Part shown: positions 8,343 through 18,427 of the stretch, piece after piece
Position numbering within the stretch: position 1 is the first letter of the stretch
Layout: each line of letters begins with the position of its first letter
Origin: CAVUMR01 sp963742715
GTDB lineage: Bacteria; Actinomycetota; Actinomycetes; Mycobacteriales; Micromonosporaceae
Direction of reading: 5' to 3'
DNA: 64,000 bases
Assembly: GCA_963742715.1 (NCBI GenBank)
Contig: CAVUMR010000001.1
Location: 434,001 to 498,000 of the forward strand
The notes under the pieces: generated by a model
Database searches by the model: none
Seen by the model: only the letters and a program-made list of their open reading frames with translations
What the model was told of the DNA's origin: nothing
Made by a program: the position numbers and the translations under genes

Positions 8343-8372
8343 ACGATACCCGGCACCCGTTCCAAGGGTCAA
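8343..8372 (-). promoter_or_regulatory. Promoter of rplM-rpsI
   Basis: On the minus strand TTGACC and TATCGT are separated by 18 nt, a good match to the housekeeping sigma consensus. This leaves a leader of about 140 nt before rplM. Within the 8196-8525 gap the remainder is this leader and the minisatellite at 8391-8516. Confidence 0.65.
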
Positions 8373-8390
8373 AACGGGTCCCGATCGACG

Positions 8391-8516
8391 CGGACCGTCC
8401 CTGGCCACCGGCGGACCGTCCCTGGCCACCGGCGGGCTGTCCCGCCCGCCGGCACGGACCGTCCCGCCCGCCGGCACCGACCATCCCGCCCGCGGGCGCC
8501 CGACCATCCCAGCCGG
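8391..8516. repeat. 20-22 bp minisatellite, about 6 units, next to ABC-F stop
   Basis: Two perfect 21-bp units (8391-8411, 8412-8432; core GGACCGTCCCTGGCCACC) are followed by four degenerate units of 20-22 bp ending 10 nt from the ABC-F stop at 8526. The sequence at that stop (CCCTGGTCAGACGTCCC) resembles the unit. It lies just upstream of the rplM promoter. Confidence 0.8.
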
Positions 8517-8525
8517 CGGCCCTGG

Positions 8526-10211
<1,686 letters not shown>

Positions 10212-10333
10212 GAGGACCTGATTCTGCGGTACCGGACGGCACCGCGTCGCCTGGTTATCCGGCTCTTGTCTCTTGGCAGCCCTGTCTTGGACGGTCCCGT
10301 CGTTCCGCGCCCGTCGGCTCGCGGCGACCGTGG

Positions 10334-10960
10334 TTACCCGGTGTCGTCTTCGTGGTGCCGGACGGCGAGCACCCGGTACCCCTTCTGGCTGGCGAACTTG
10401 TCGACGGCCCAACCCTCGTCACCGAGCCAGCGCTGCAGCGAGTCGGCGCCGAGGTTGCGGGCCACCACCAGCCAGGCGGTACCACCCACCGCCAACCGGG
10501 GCAGCCAGCGCTCCAGCAGGAGGTGTAGGTCGGACTTGCCGATCCGGATCGGTGGGTTGCTCCAGATCTCGTCGAACACCACGTCGTCCGGTACCTGCTC
10601 GGGGGTCGCCACCACCACCCGATCGGCCACGCCCAGCTCGGCGACGTTGTGCCGGGTCAGCTCCAGCGCCCGGTCGTTGACGTCCACGGCGTACACCGTG
10701 CCGCCGGGCGCGTGGGTGGCCAGTACCGCGGTGATCGCGCCGTACCCGCAGCCGAGGTCGAGGTACCGGCCGGGCCGTACCGGCAGCGGTGCCTTCCGGA
10801 GCAGCACGGACGTACCGAGGTCCAGCCGCCCGCCGGAGAAGACACCGGCCGAGGCCGCCAACCGATACTCCCGCCCGGCGATGGTGAACTCGAGGTACCG
10901 CCGCCGGTCCGGGCTGCCCGGATTCTGGGCGAAGTAGTGGTCAACAGATGCGCCGGTCAC
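10334..10960 (-). CDS. RsmC/RlmG-like class I methyltransferase
   Basis: 208-residue SAM methyltransferase. LDLGCGYGAITAVL (67-80) is motif I, YAVDVNDRALELTRHN the acidic loop, and WSNPPIRIGK (133-142) the NPP catalytic motif. That NPPIR motif is typical of the rRNA guanine-N2 methyltransferases RsmC and RlmG, and the length matches short single-domain actinobacterial relatives. GTG 10960 is chosen since the protein then begins just before DHYF and SPDRRRYLEF, common at the N terminus of this group. It is 122 nt upstream of the ABC-F gene, so both could act on ribosomes. The rRNA target is inferred. Confidence 0.85.
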   Translation of the reverse strand: MTGASVDHYFAQNPGSPDRRRYLEFTIAGREYRLAASAGVFSGGRLDLGTSVLLRKAPLPVRPGRYLDLGCGYGAITAVLATHAPGGTVYAVDVNDRALELTRHNVAELGVADRVVVATPEQVPDDVVFDEIWSNPPIRIGKSDLHLLLERWLPRLAVGGTAWLVVARNLGADSLQRWLGDEGWAVDKFASQKGYRVLAVRHHEDDTG

Positions 10961-11082
10961 CGCGCAATTCTCGCCTGTCGCGTGCTGGTGGCGCCGGCCC
11001 GGGTACCGGTCGATCGGCTGGTTATCCACAGGCCGCTCCGCCGAATCGGGACGAGACGCTCTACCTGGGTACCCTGTCGGCC

Positions 11083-13179
11083 ATGACGTACGGGCAACCG
11101 CCGCCGTACGGGCCACGCAGGCACTGGCACGAAGGGCCTGATGAGGACCCGTACGCGCAACGGAGCGACCGGCCAGCGCGGCCGGAGCACCCGTACGACC
11201 CGCATGCCACCCGAGGACGACGTGGTGGGCGTCACGCCCGGCCCGACGACGAGCCGGAGGGCCATCCGTCCAGTGGCCCACCCGCGCGGGATCCGTTCCA
11301 CGGTCTGACCGATCCGTTCGGTACCCCGGTCGATCCGTTCGCCCAGCCGCACACGCCGCTGTGGCCTGCCCCGACCAACCAGCCGGGGGTGTACGGCGCG
11401 CCCGCACGGTCGCAGCCGAACAAGTACTGGCCGGAGCCCGTTCCGGACGGCGGGCCGGCGATGCCGCCGCTGAGCAAAGCCGCGGGTCGGGGCCGGACCA
11501 TGCCCTCGGACCGGATCGCACCGGACCGGATCGCGACGGACCGGACAATCCCAGCCGACCGGACAATTCCACCGGCACAGCACTGGCCACCGGCTGACGA
11601 CCCCCGGCCGGCGGCGCCGCACCGCCCGCCCGCGCCGCCGGCGCCGCATTGGCCACCCGCGGACGACCCTCGGCCGGCGACACCGCAGAGCCGGGTTGAG
11701 CACGCCACCCACTGGCCCCCCGCCGACGATCCCCGACCGGTCGCACCGCAGAGCCCGGCCCCCGTCGTACGACATTGGCCGCCCGCCGAGGATCCGCGAC
11801 CAGCGGCACCGCAGAGCCAGCCCGCGGTCCGCGCCTGGCCGCGCACGGACGATCCGCAACCTGACCGGCCATGGAGTCGGGAAGGCACGCTCCGGCCCAG
11901 CGCACTGGACGAGCCCACCGCCTACGGCACCGTCGACCGGTCCTCCCGGCGCCACCCCGTCGACGAGCCGACCGCGCACGGCACTCTCGACCGCACCTCC
12001 CGGCACCGCACCGTCGACGAGCCGACCGCGCACGGCACTCTCGACCGCACCTCCCGGCACCGCACCATCGACGAACCCAGCGCGCACGGCACCCTCGACC
12101 GCACCTCCCGGCACCGCACCATCGACGAACCCAGCGCGCACGGCACCCTCGACCGCACCTCCCGGCACCGCACCATCGATGAGCCGACCGGACCCGGCTC
12201 GGACCGACAGCGCGCGCCCGCAGCCGAACGGCGGTCTCCTCCCCCGGCGCGGGTACCCGAGCCGGCCGCCCCGGCCATCCGGGAACCGGCGCCACGCGAG
12301 GCGGCACCGCGCGAGGCATCCCCGCCCCGGCCGGCCGATCCCGTGCCAGCGCCGCGGGCGCCCGTTCCGAGCCGTCCGGACTCCCGGCCCGACCCCGAAC
12401 CCGCGGACGTACGGTCGCCGGAGATAGCGGCCGCACTCCTGCCGGAGGGGCACCCGGCCCGCTCGAGAAAGCACCGCTGGCTCGTCGTACTGGCGAGCAT
12501 TGGCGTGCTGGTGGTGCTGGTCGTCTGCTCGGCCGGCACGTTCTTCATGGTCAACGAGGATCGGCAGTCCGGCGCCGGCGCGCAGGCATCCGGCGGCCCG
12601 TCCGGGAAGGGCTCGGGCAAGCCGTCCCCGAGCGTGTCGCCGATCGACATCTCGTCACGGGTCAAGGACCCAAAGCCGCTGACCGTGGCACAGATCTTCG
12701 GCAAGGACATGGTCGTACCGGACCCGGACCGCCCCGGCTATCCGTTGGTCAAGCGGGACAAGGCACAGGCCGACTGCCGGAGCGTCACCACCGGGCAGTT
12801 CCGCCTGCTGCTGGTGAAGGCGGGCTGCAATCAAGTACTGCGAGCGACGCTCCTGACCTCAGACAGCGCGTACGTGGCGACACTCGGTATCTGCAACCTG
12901 CGCGATGCGACCCAGGCGCAGGCGGCGTACAACGCGATGCTCGCCGCCGGACGGACCGGCAAGGGCACCTTCACCGGGCTACCCGGACCGGGCGCCGCGG
13001 CCGGCATCGGCAAGGCGCCGACCCTGCTGGGCCTGGAGAGCCACGGCCACTACCTGCTGTATGTCGTGATCGGCCTGCCGAGCGGCAAGCCGATCACCCA
13101 GGACGCGACCACCCAGCGGATGATGAAGGAGCTGGTGGAGGGCTATCTCGCCGACGCGATCGACAGCCGTCCGCACTGA
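11083..13179 (+). CDS. Repeat-rich single-pass membrane protein, unknown function
   Basis: No recognised family. The 698-residue protein starts at ATG 11083. It has a roughly 460-residue cytoplasmic, Pro/Arg/Asp-rich disordered half, one membrane helix (WLVVLASIGVLVVLVVCSAG, about 467-487), and an exported C-terminal domain of about 200 residues with three Cys (ADCRSV, AGCNQV, GICNLR). Two repeat families lie in the disordered half: five HWPPADDPRP-like blocks, and an 18-residue repeat (VDEPTAHGTLDRTSRHRT) in about five copies encoded by 54-bp DNA repeats at 11905-12174. The layout resembles actinobacterial cell-envelope proteins with a disordered cytosolic tail. It is a plus-strand gene, convergent with truA. 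Confidence 0.82.
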   Translation: MTYGQPPPYGPRRHWHEGPDEDPYAQRSDRPARPEHPYDPHATRGRRGGRHARPDDEPEGHPSSGPPARDPFHGLTDPFGTPVDPFAQPHTPLWPAPTNQPGVYGAPARSQPNKYWPEPVPDGGPAMPPLSKAAGRGRTMPSDRIAPDRIATDRTIPADRTIPPAQHWPPADDPRPAAPHRPPAPPAPHWPPADDPRPATPQSRVEHATHWPPADDPRPVAPQSPAPVVRHWPPAEDPRPAAPQSQPAVRAWPRTDDPQPDRPWSREGTLRPSALDEPTAYGTVDRSSRRHPVDEPTAHGTLDRTSRHRTVDEPTAHGTLDRTSRHRTIDEPSAHGTLDRTSRHRTIDEPSAHGTLDRTSRHRTIDEPTGPGSDRQRAPAAERRSPPPARVPEPAAPAIREPAPREAAPREASPPRPADPVPAPRAPVPSRPDSRPDPEPADVRSPEIAAALLPEGHPARSRKHRWLVVLASIGVLVVLVVCSAGTFFMVNEDRQSGAGAQASGGPSGKGSGKPSPSVSPIDISSRVKDPKPLTVAQIFGKDMVVPDPDRPGYPLVKRDKAQADCRSVTTGQFRLLLVKAGCNQVLRATLLTSDSAYVATLGICNLRDATQAQAAYNAMLAAGRTGKGTFTGLPGPGAAAGIGKAPTLLGLESHGHYLLYVVIGLPSGKPITQDATTQRMMKELVEGYLADAIDSRPH
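11905..12174 (+). repeat. 54-bp in-frame tandem repeat, 5 units
   Basis: Units start at 11905 (degenerate), 11959, 12013, 12067 and 12121, with a truncated sixth at 12175. The last four are almost identical at DNA level, which suggests recent expansion. Each encodes 18 residues of the cytosolic region of the membrane protein. Confidence 0.93.
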
Positions 13180-13237
13180 CTCTTGGGCCCGCCGTGGGGC
13201 GACGACACGGCGCTTCGTCGGCGCGGCGGTGAGTCGC

Positions 13238-13307
13238 GGTGGCGGAGGTGCGGTGGCGGAGGTGCGGTGGCGGAGGTGCGGTGGCGGAGGTGCGGTGGCG
13301 GAGGTGC
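13238..13307. repeat. 14-bp minisatellite, 5 perfect units, next to truA stop
   Basis: GGTGGCGGAGGTGC occurs five times without change, followed by a partial unit running into the truA stop at 13316. Each unit has four GG runs on the plus strand and could form a two-layer G-quadruplex. It lies between convergent genes. Confidence 0.95.
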
Positions 13308-13315
13308 GGTGGCGG

Positions 13316-14194
13316 TCAGTCGCGGCGGCGGCGGGTCTGCCCGGCGCGATGGCCCCAGCCGGCCGGGTCGTCCGGATAGTCCACCCGGACGAGGGTCAGC
13401 CCGTGCGGTGGCGCGACGGTGACCTCGCTCGCGCGTTCCCGCCGGTTCAGCAGCGAACCGGGCCAGTCCGTCGGTCGGCTCCCGTCACCGACAACGAGTA
13501 GGGCGCCGACCAGACTGCGCACCATCGACTGGCAGAACGCGTCGGCGACCACCGTGGGTACCAGCACGCCGTCCGGCTCGCGCCGCCAGTCCAGCCGTTG
13601 CAACTCCCGGATCGTGGTGGCGTTCTCCTTGCGCCGGCAGTACGCGGCGAAGTCGTGCTCGCCGAGCAGGCCGGCCGCGGCGGCGGTGAGCGCGTCCAGC
13701 TCCAACAGCCGGGGCCAGGCCAGCGTGTCGTACCGGCGCAGCGGCTCCGCCCCGTATGGGGCGTCGCTGACCCGGTACTCGTACCGGCGCCGCAGCGCGG
13801 AGAACCGCGCGTCGAAGCTCACGTCGACCGGCTCGACGGCGAGTACCCGGACATCCGGCGGCAGCAGCCCGGCGAGCCGGTACAGCGCTGATGGGCCGAT
13901 TGCCGCCCACGTAGCGGCCGGCACGTCGACGTGGCACACCTGACCGGCCGCGTGCACCCCGGCGTCGGTACGGCCGGCCACGGTCAACCCAGCCGGCTCC
14001 CGGTACAAGGTGGCAAGCGCCCCGGTGAGCACACCCGCGACCGTGCGCTGCCCGGGCTGTACCGCCCAGCCGGAGAAGTCCGTGCCGTCGTAGGCCACCC
14101 GCAGCCGCAGCCGCACGAGTTCCGGACTGCCGTCCTCGGCCGCCGGCGCAGTGGCCGGCGCGGTGGCCGGCTCGCTGGTTGGTGGCTCAGTCAT
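13316..14194 (-). CDS. truA: tRNA pseudouridine(38-40) synthase
   Basis: Isomerises uridines 38-40 in the anticodon arm of tRNAs. Of 292 residues, the catalytic Asp is Asp77 in AGRTDAGVHA. RVAYDGTDFSGWAVQPGQRTV opens the domain in two short blocks, RRYEYRV and FCQSMVRSLVGALL are family motifs, and HGLTLVRVDYP lies near the end. A 24-residue Ala/Pro/Thr N-terminal extension precedes the conserved domain, so a later start is possible. It follows rplQ, the common actinobacterial arrangement, but a strong hairpin intervenes. Confidence 0.95.
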   Translation of the reverse strand: MTEPPTSEPATAPATAPAAEDGSPELVRLRLRVAYDGTDFSGWAVQPGQRTVAGVLTGALATLYREPAGLTVAGRTDAGVHAAGQVCHVDVPAATWAAIGPSALYRLAGLLPPDVRVLAVEPVDVSFDARFSALRRRYEYRVSDAPYGAEPLRRYDTLAWPRLLELDALTAAAAGLLGEHDFAAYCRRKENATTIRELQRLDWRREPDGVLVPTVVADAFCQSMVRSLVGALLVVGDGSRPTDWPGSLLNRRERASEVTVAPPHGLTLVRVDYPDDPAGWGHRAGQTRRRRD

Positions 14195-14243
14195 CGGCGC
14201 GGTGACCCGGTTCTTCGCGCGCTGGCCGAAGGTCGCCCAGGAC

Positions 14244-14284
14244 GGGTGAGCCCGCCACCCCAGTTCGGGGCGGCGGGCTCACCC
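14244..14284 (-). terminator. 18-bp hairpin after rplQ
   Basis: 14244-14261 (GGGTGAGCCCGCCACCCC) pairs with 14267-14284 with one A-C mismatch around a 5-nt loop, 17 nt after the rplQ stop. It closes the alpha operon. Confidence 0.85.
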
Positions 14285-14300
14285 ACCGGAGAAACTCGGG

Positions 14301-14818
14301 TCAGGACTTCGACCCGGCGTCGTCGGTCGTGCTGTCGTCTGAACTCGACGCCGGCGCGGTCGACTCGGTGTCGTCGTCGCCGGCGAGCGCCGCGACCGCC
14401 TCGGACTTCGCCGTCTTGCGGCTGGCCGCACGCTTGGTGCGGCGCTCCGGCTGAGCGGTCGCGAGCTCCTCGACCAGCTCGATGATCGCCATCGGCGCGT
14501 CGTCGCCCTTGCGCGGGCCGGTCTTGACGATCCGGGTGTAGCCACCGGCGCGGTTGGCGTACCGCGGGGCGATCTCGTCGAACAGGGCGTACAGCACGTC
14601 CTTGTCGCGTACCACGGTCAGCGCACGCCGCCGGGCGGGCAGGTCACCGCGCTTGGCCTTGGTGATCAGCTGCTCGGCCAGCGGACGCAGCCGCTTGGCC
14701 TTCGTCTCGGTCGTCTTGATCTTCCCGTGCCGGAACAGCGCCGTGGCCAGGTTCGCCAGCATCAGCCGCTCGTGCGCCGGGCTGCCGCCGAGGCGGGGAC
14801 CCTTGGTGGGCTGGGCAT
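14301..14818 (-). CDS. rplQ: 50S ribosomal protein L17 (1-nt deletion near start in this sequence)
   Basis: Large-subunit protein near the tunnel exit. LANLATALFRHGKIKTTETKAKRLRPLAEQL and YTRIVKTGPRKGDDAPMAIIELV are conserved (given here only as positions about 23-60 and 100-120). The expected start ATG 14818 has GAGGAG eight bases upstream, but codon 3 lacks one base: ATGCCCA-GCCCACCAAG instead of the ATG-CCC-ANG-CCC-ACC-AAG needed for MP-PTKGPRLGGSPAHERL. Downstream sequence is in frame from QPTKGPRLGG to the stop. With the base restored the protein has 172 residues, including an Ala/Thr/Ser tail. The gene is essential, so a consensus error is likelier than a mutation. Confidence 0.9.
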
Positions 14819-14958
14819 TGTCTTTGCTCCTCGTCGGTCCACGTTTGCTGCCGGCGCGTCCCGGCAGTACCGGCCAGGGCCGGCCGGATAGTTTACCGGC
14901 CGGTCCGGTGGCCGCCGGAACCCTCCGGCGACCACTCCCGATGGCCGTTTTGAAACGG

Positions 14959-15981
14959 CTACAGCTGCTCGGTCTCGCGGTAGTCGTCGGCGTCGTAGTC
15001 AGCCTCGGCGAAGGAGTCCACGACGTGCGCCGGGTCGAACGTCGGCGCCGAGTCCTTCAGGCCCAGGCCCATCCCGGCGAGCTTCATCTTGACCTCGTCG
15101 ATCGACTTCTGGCCGAAGTTCCGGATGTCGAGCAGGTCGGCCTCGGTACGCCCGATCAGCTCGCCGACGGTGTTGATGCCCTCGCGCTTGAGGCAGTTGT
15201 ACGACCGGACGGTGAGGTCCAGCTCCTCGATCGGCAGCGCCAGGTCGGCCGCGAGCTGCGCGTCCTGCGGCGACGGGCCGATGTCGATGCCCTCGGCGGT
15301 CTCGTCCAGCTCGCGGCACAGGCCGAACAGCTCGACCAGGGTCGAGCCGGCCGACGCCAGCGCGGTACGCGGGCAGATCGACGCCTTGGTCTCGACGTCG
15401 ATGATCAGCCGGTCGAAGTCGGTGCGCTGCTCGACACGGGTCGCCTCGACGCGGTAGGTCACCTTGAGCACCGGCGAGTAGATCGAGTCGACCGGGATCC
15501 GGCCGATCTCGGCGCCGGCCTGCTTGTTCTGCGCGGCGGTGACGTAGCCACGGCCCCGCTCGACGGTCAGCTCCATGTCGAGCCGGCCCTTGCCGTTGAG
15601 CGTGGCCAGCTTCAGGTCCGGGTTGTGCACCGAGACACCGGCCGGCGGCTGGATGTCGCCCGCGGTGACGTCGCCCGGGCCCTGCTTGCGCAGGTACATG
15701 CTGACCGGCTCGTCGTGCTCGGAGCTGACGCACAGCTCCTTGACGTTCATGACCAGCTCGACCACGTCCTCCTTGACGCCGGGGATCGTGGTGAACTCGT
15801 GCAGCACGCCGTCGATCTTGATGCTGGTGACCGCCGCGCCCGGGATCGAGCTGAGCAGGGTCCGCCGCAGCGAGTTGCCGAGCGTGTAGCCGAAGCCGGG
15901 CTCGAGCGGCTCGATGGTGAACCGGGACCGGGTCTCGCTGATCGACTCTTCGGAGAGAGTCGGCCGCTGGGTGATGAGCAC
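14959..15981 (-). CDS. rpoA: DNA-directed RNA polymerase alpha subunit
   Basis: Scaffold of RNA polymerase assembly; its C-terminal domain contacts UP elements and activators. GTG 15981 with AGGAGG upstream gives 340 residues, the standard length. The N-terminal domain has RFTIEPLEPGFGYTLGNSLR and VTSIKIDGVLHEF. The C-terminal domain has LDLTVRSYNCLKREGINTVG, then the helix-hairpin-helix region NFGQKSIDEVKMKL, and an acidic tail ends the protein. Upstream in-frame codons are non-conserved. It sits between rpsD and rplQ as in other alpha operons. Confidence 0.98.
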   Translation of the reverse strand: MLITQRPTLSEESISETRSRFTIEPLEPGFGYTLGNSLRRTLLSSIPGAAVTSIKIDGVLHEFTTIPGVKEDVVELVMNVKELCVSSEHDEPVSMYLRKQGPGDVTAGDIQPPAGVSVHNPDLKLATLNGKGRLDMELTVERGRGYVTAAQNKQAGAEIGRIPVDSIYSPVLKVTYRVEATRVEQRTDFDRLIIDVETKASICPRTALASAGSTLVELFGLCRELDETAEGIDIGPSPQDAQLAADLALPIEELDLTVRSYNCLKREGINTVGELIGRTEADLLDIRNFGQKSIDEVKMKLAGMGLGLKDSAPTFDPAHVVDSFAEADYDADDYRETEQL

Positions 15982-16152
15982 GTGTTTCCTCCTGCTGTCG
16001 GGGCGCCCGCTATATGACGCCTCGGTGGTTCGCGCCCGGCGCCGGTCCCCGGGGCGCGGGAGGTGCCCCCGGGACCGGCACTGGACCGGTACGGCGACCG
16101 GCGCCAACCGGAAGCCGTGCGGCGGCCGGCAAGCCGGCCGCCGCTGGTACTG

Positions 16153-16779
16153 CTACTTCGAGTAGAGCTCGACGATCAGCTGCTCCTGGACCTGCGTGTC
16201 GATGACCTGCCGGGCCGGAAGCGAGTGGACCAGGACCTTCATCTGGCTCGGGATGGCCTCCAGCCACGCCGGCACGTCTCGGTGCCCGCCTCGGCCTGCG
16301 CGACCATGAACGGCGTCAGCTCGCGGGACTTCTCCCGGACCTGCGACGATGTCGTGCTCGTTCACCCGGTACGACGGGATGTCGACCTTCTTGCCGTTGA
16401 CCACGAAGTGGCCGTGCTTGACCAGCTGCCGGGCGATGTCCCGGGACTTGGCGAAGCCGGCCCGGTAGACGACGTTGTCCAGCCGGGACTCGAGGATCTG
16501 CAGCAGGACCTCACCGGTCTTGCCCGGTACGCCGGTTGGCCTCCTCGTAGTACCGCGGAACTGCTTCTCCAGCACGCCGTAGACGCGGCGGGCCTTCTGC
16601 TTCTCGCGAAGCTGGAGCAGGTACTCGGTCTCCTTGGTCCGACCGCGGCCGTGCTGCCCGGGCGGGAACGGCCGCGACTCGAACGGGCACTTCGGCCCAT
16701 CGCACTTGCTGCCCTTGAGGAACAGCTTCATCTTCTCGCGCCGGCAACGGCGGCAGTCGGCACCTGTGTAACGAGCCAT
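16153..16779 (-). CDS. rpsD: 30S ribosomal protein S4 (four indels in two self-cancelling pairs)
   Basis: Primary 16S rRNA binder. The four-Cys zinc-type N terminus is CRRCRREKMKLFLKGSKCDGPKC in outline (residues about 9-31). LLQILESRLDNVVYRAGFA is the S4 RNA-binding fold, and VQEQLIVELYSK the conserved end. Two stretches are garbled. About 16523-16553 should read YYEEANRRTG, which appears in the neighbouring frame. About 16275-16343 should read close to EVREKSRELTPFMVAQAEAG, also visible in another frame. Each stretch has one base lost and one gained, so the frame recovers. Length is 208. The pattern is best explained by sequence error. Confidence 0.92.
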   Translation of the reverse strand: MARYTGADCRRCRREKMKLFLKGSKCDGPKCPFESRPFPPGQHGRGRTKETEYLLQLREKQKARRVYGVLEKQFRGTTRRPTGVPGKTGEVLLQILESRLDNVVYRAGFAKSRDIARQLVKHGHFVVNGKKVDIPSYRVNEHDIVAGPGEVPRADAVHGRAGRGGHRDVPAWLEAIPSQMKVLVHSLPARQVIDTQVQEQLIVELYSK

Positions 16780-16803
16780 GTTCTTGTTATTCCTCCATTA
16801 CCC

Positions 16804-17202
16804 TCAGACCCGGCGACGCTTCGGCGGACGGCATCCGTTGTGCGGCTGCGGCGTGACGTCGGAGATCTGCCCGACCTCGAGGCCGGCGGCCTGCAGCGAA
16901 CGGATGGCGGTCTCCCGGCCGGAGCCGGGGCCCTTGACGAACACGTCGACCTTGCGCATGCCGTGCTCCATGGCCCGACGAGCGGCGGCCTCGGCGGCCA
17001 GCTGCGCGGCGAACGGAGTCGACTTGCGGGAGCCCTTGAAGCCCACCTGGCCGGCCGAGGCCCAGGAGATGACCGCACCGGTCGGGTCGGTGATGGACAC
17101 GATGGTGTTGTTGAACGTGCTCTTGATGTGCGCCTGCCCGTGGGCGACGTTCTTGCGTTCCTTGCGCCGGACCTTCTTGACGGCGCGTGCCTTCGGTGGC
17201 AT
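16804..17202 (-). CDS. rpsK: 30S ribosomal protein S11
   Basis: Platform protein of the small subunit. Intact, 132 residues, from ATG 17202: KNVAHGQAHIKSTFNNTIVS, ITDPTGAVISWASAGQVGFKG, RKVDVFVKGPGSGRETAIRS and the end QPHNGCRPPKRRRV. It lies between rpsM and rpsD. It is notable that this gene is clean while both neighbours carry indels. Confidence 0.98.
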   Translation of the reverse strand: MPPKARAVKKVRRKERKNVAHGQAHIKSTFNNTIVSITDPTGAVISWASAGQVGFKGSRKSTPFAAQLAAEAAARRAMEHGMRKVDVFVKGPGSGRETAIRSLQAAGLEVGQISDVTPQPHNGCRPPKRRRV

Positions 17203-17239
17203 ACGTGGCTATGTCTCCTGAGATCGTTTGCGCTCCTAT

Positions 17240-17619
17240 CTACTTCTTGCCGGGCTTCTTCTTGCCGGCGACCGTCCGCTTCGGACCCTTGCGGGTACGC
17301 GCGTTGGTCCGGGTCCGCTGCCCGCGCACGGGCAGGCCCCGGCGGTGCCGGATGCCGGCGTAGCAGCCGATCTCGACCTTGCGGCGGATGTCCGCGGCGA
17401 CCTCGCGGCGCAGGTCACCTTCAACCTTGAAGTTGGCCTCGATGTAGTCGCGGAGCTGCACGAGCTCCTCGTCGGTGAGGTCCTTGGCGCGCTTGTTCGG
17501 GTCGATACCGGTCGCGGCGAGCGTCTGCTGGCGCGGGTCCGGCCGATCCCGAAGATGTAGGTGAGCGCGATCTCCATCCGCTTGTCGCGGGGAAGATCGA
17601 CGCCAACTAGACGTGCCAT
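17240..17619 (-). CDS. rpsM: 30S ribosomal protein S13 (1-nt deletion in this sequence)
   Basis: Head protein contacting the P-site tRNA and the B1 bridges. ATG 17619 begins ARLVGVDLPRDKRMEIALTY up to IFGIGRTRA. The frame then breaks near 17529, where one C is missing from GCC-CAG-CAG, and continues one frame over as QQTLAATGIDPNKRAKDL through RGLPVRGQRTRTNARTRKGP to the stop at 17240. With the base restored the length is 126 residues, exactly standard. S13 is needed for normal growth and both halves are perfectly conserved, so a consensus error is the likely cause. Confidence 0.93.
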
Positions 17620-17798
17620 ATGCGGGCGTACTCCTTGTGTCTCCGGAGGTCTGTGCCCGTCCCACCCCGCCTGCCCGGGCGGGCCCCGGCCTCCGACCAG
17701 GGGTGTGCCGCGGTCTCCCGCGGTCGGACGAGCCTGTCTTGTCGAGTTGGGCCGGACGAGCCTGCCTGCCGTCAGACAACGGGCGGCACCGGTGACCG

Positions 17799-17912
17799 CT
17801 AGCCCTGGCGCTGCTTGTGGCGCGGGTCGTCGCAGATGACCATGACCCGGCCGTGCCGGCGGATGACCCGGCACTTGTTGCAGATCCTCTTGACGCTCGG
17901 CTTGACCTTCAC
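17799..17912 (-). CDS. rpmJ: 50S ribosomal protein L36 (zinc type)
   Basis: Smallest large-subunit protein. GTG 17912 encodes 37 residues: MKVKPSVKRICNKCRVIRRH then GRVMVICDDPRHKQRQG. The C-x2-C, C and H ligands of the zinc-binding form are present (Cys11, Cys14, Cys27, His32). It is too short for ordinary ORF listing. It lies between infA and rpsM, the usual place. The 180 nt between it and rpsM hold only leader-like GC-rich sequence. Confidence 0.96.
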   Translation of the reverse strand: MKVKPSVKRICNKCRVIRRHGRVMVICDDPRHKQRQG

Positions 17913-18085
17913 GGTGTCGCCTTACTACCCTTCCGCACGCAGCTCAGCAGACAACCGCGCTGTGCCTGTACGAAGAAGATGGACACGGACAGTCCGGCCA
18001 TCACGAACCTGCGCTCACGCGCCGGCCAATGAACATCGTCCCGGTCTCACTGGGCCTGTTACGGCCAGTCAGGTCGAAGCGACGC

Positions 18086-18307
18086 TCACTTGTAGCGGTA
18101 GACGATGCGCCCGCGGGTCAGGTCGTACGGCGAGAGCTCGACGACGACCCGGTCCTCGGGCAGGATGCGGATGTAGTGCTGCCGCATCTTGCCGCTGATG
18201 TGGGCCAGGACCTTGTGACCGTTGGCGAGCTCCACCCGGAACATGGCGTTCGGGAGTGGCTCGATCACCCGGCCTTCGATCTCGATGGCTCCGTCTTTCT
18301 TTGGCAT
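18086..18307 (-). CDS. infA: Translation initiation factor IF-1
   Basis: Binds the ribosomal A site during initiation. 73 residues from ATG 18307: MPKKDGAIEIEGRVIEPLPN, then an OB fold with NAMFRVELANGHKVLAHISG, KMRQHYIRILPEDRVVVEL, and end LTRGRIVYRYK. The in-frame upstream extension is non-conserved. First gene of infA-rpmJ-rpsM-rpsK-rpsD-rpoA-rplQ, with its own promoter at 18428-18457. Confidence 0.98.
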   Translation of the reverse strand: MPKKDGAIEIEGRVIEPLPNAMFRVELANGHKVLAHISGKMRQHYIRILPEDRVVVELSPYDLTRGRIVYRYK

Positions 18308-18427
18308 GTCCTCCGCTACCTGACGTCGGGTCTTGCAAGGTGACGCGCAGGTCCTCAGCCGCGGCTCCATCACCGGCAAGAAGCTCGTCCGGGGCATGAC
18401 GGAGTGGACGCTGTGCGCCAGCAGGCA

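Noticed and set aside
10957..12474. 505-codon minus-strand frame over the repeat-rich membrane protein gene
   Set aside because: The plus frame has a membrane helix, a sensible start and a folded C-terminal domain; the minus frame is low-complexity Arg/Gly/Val.
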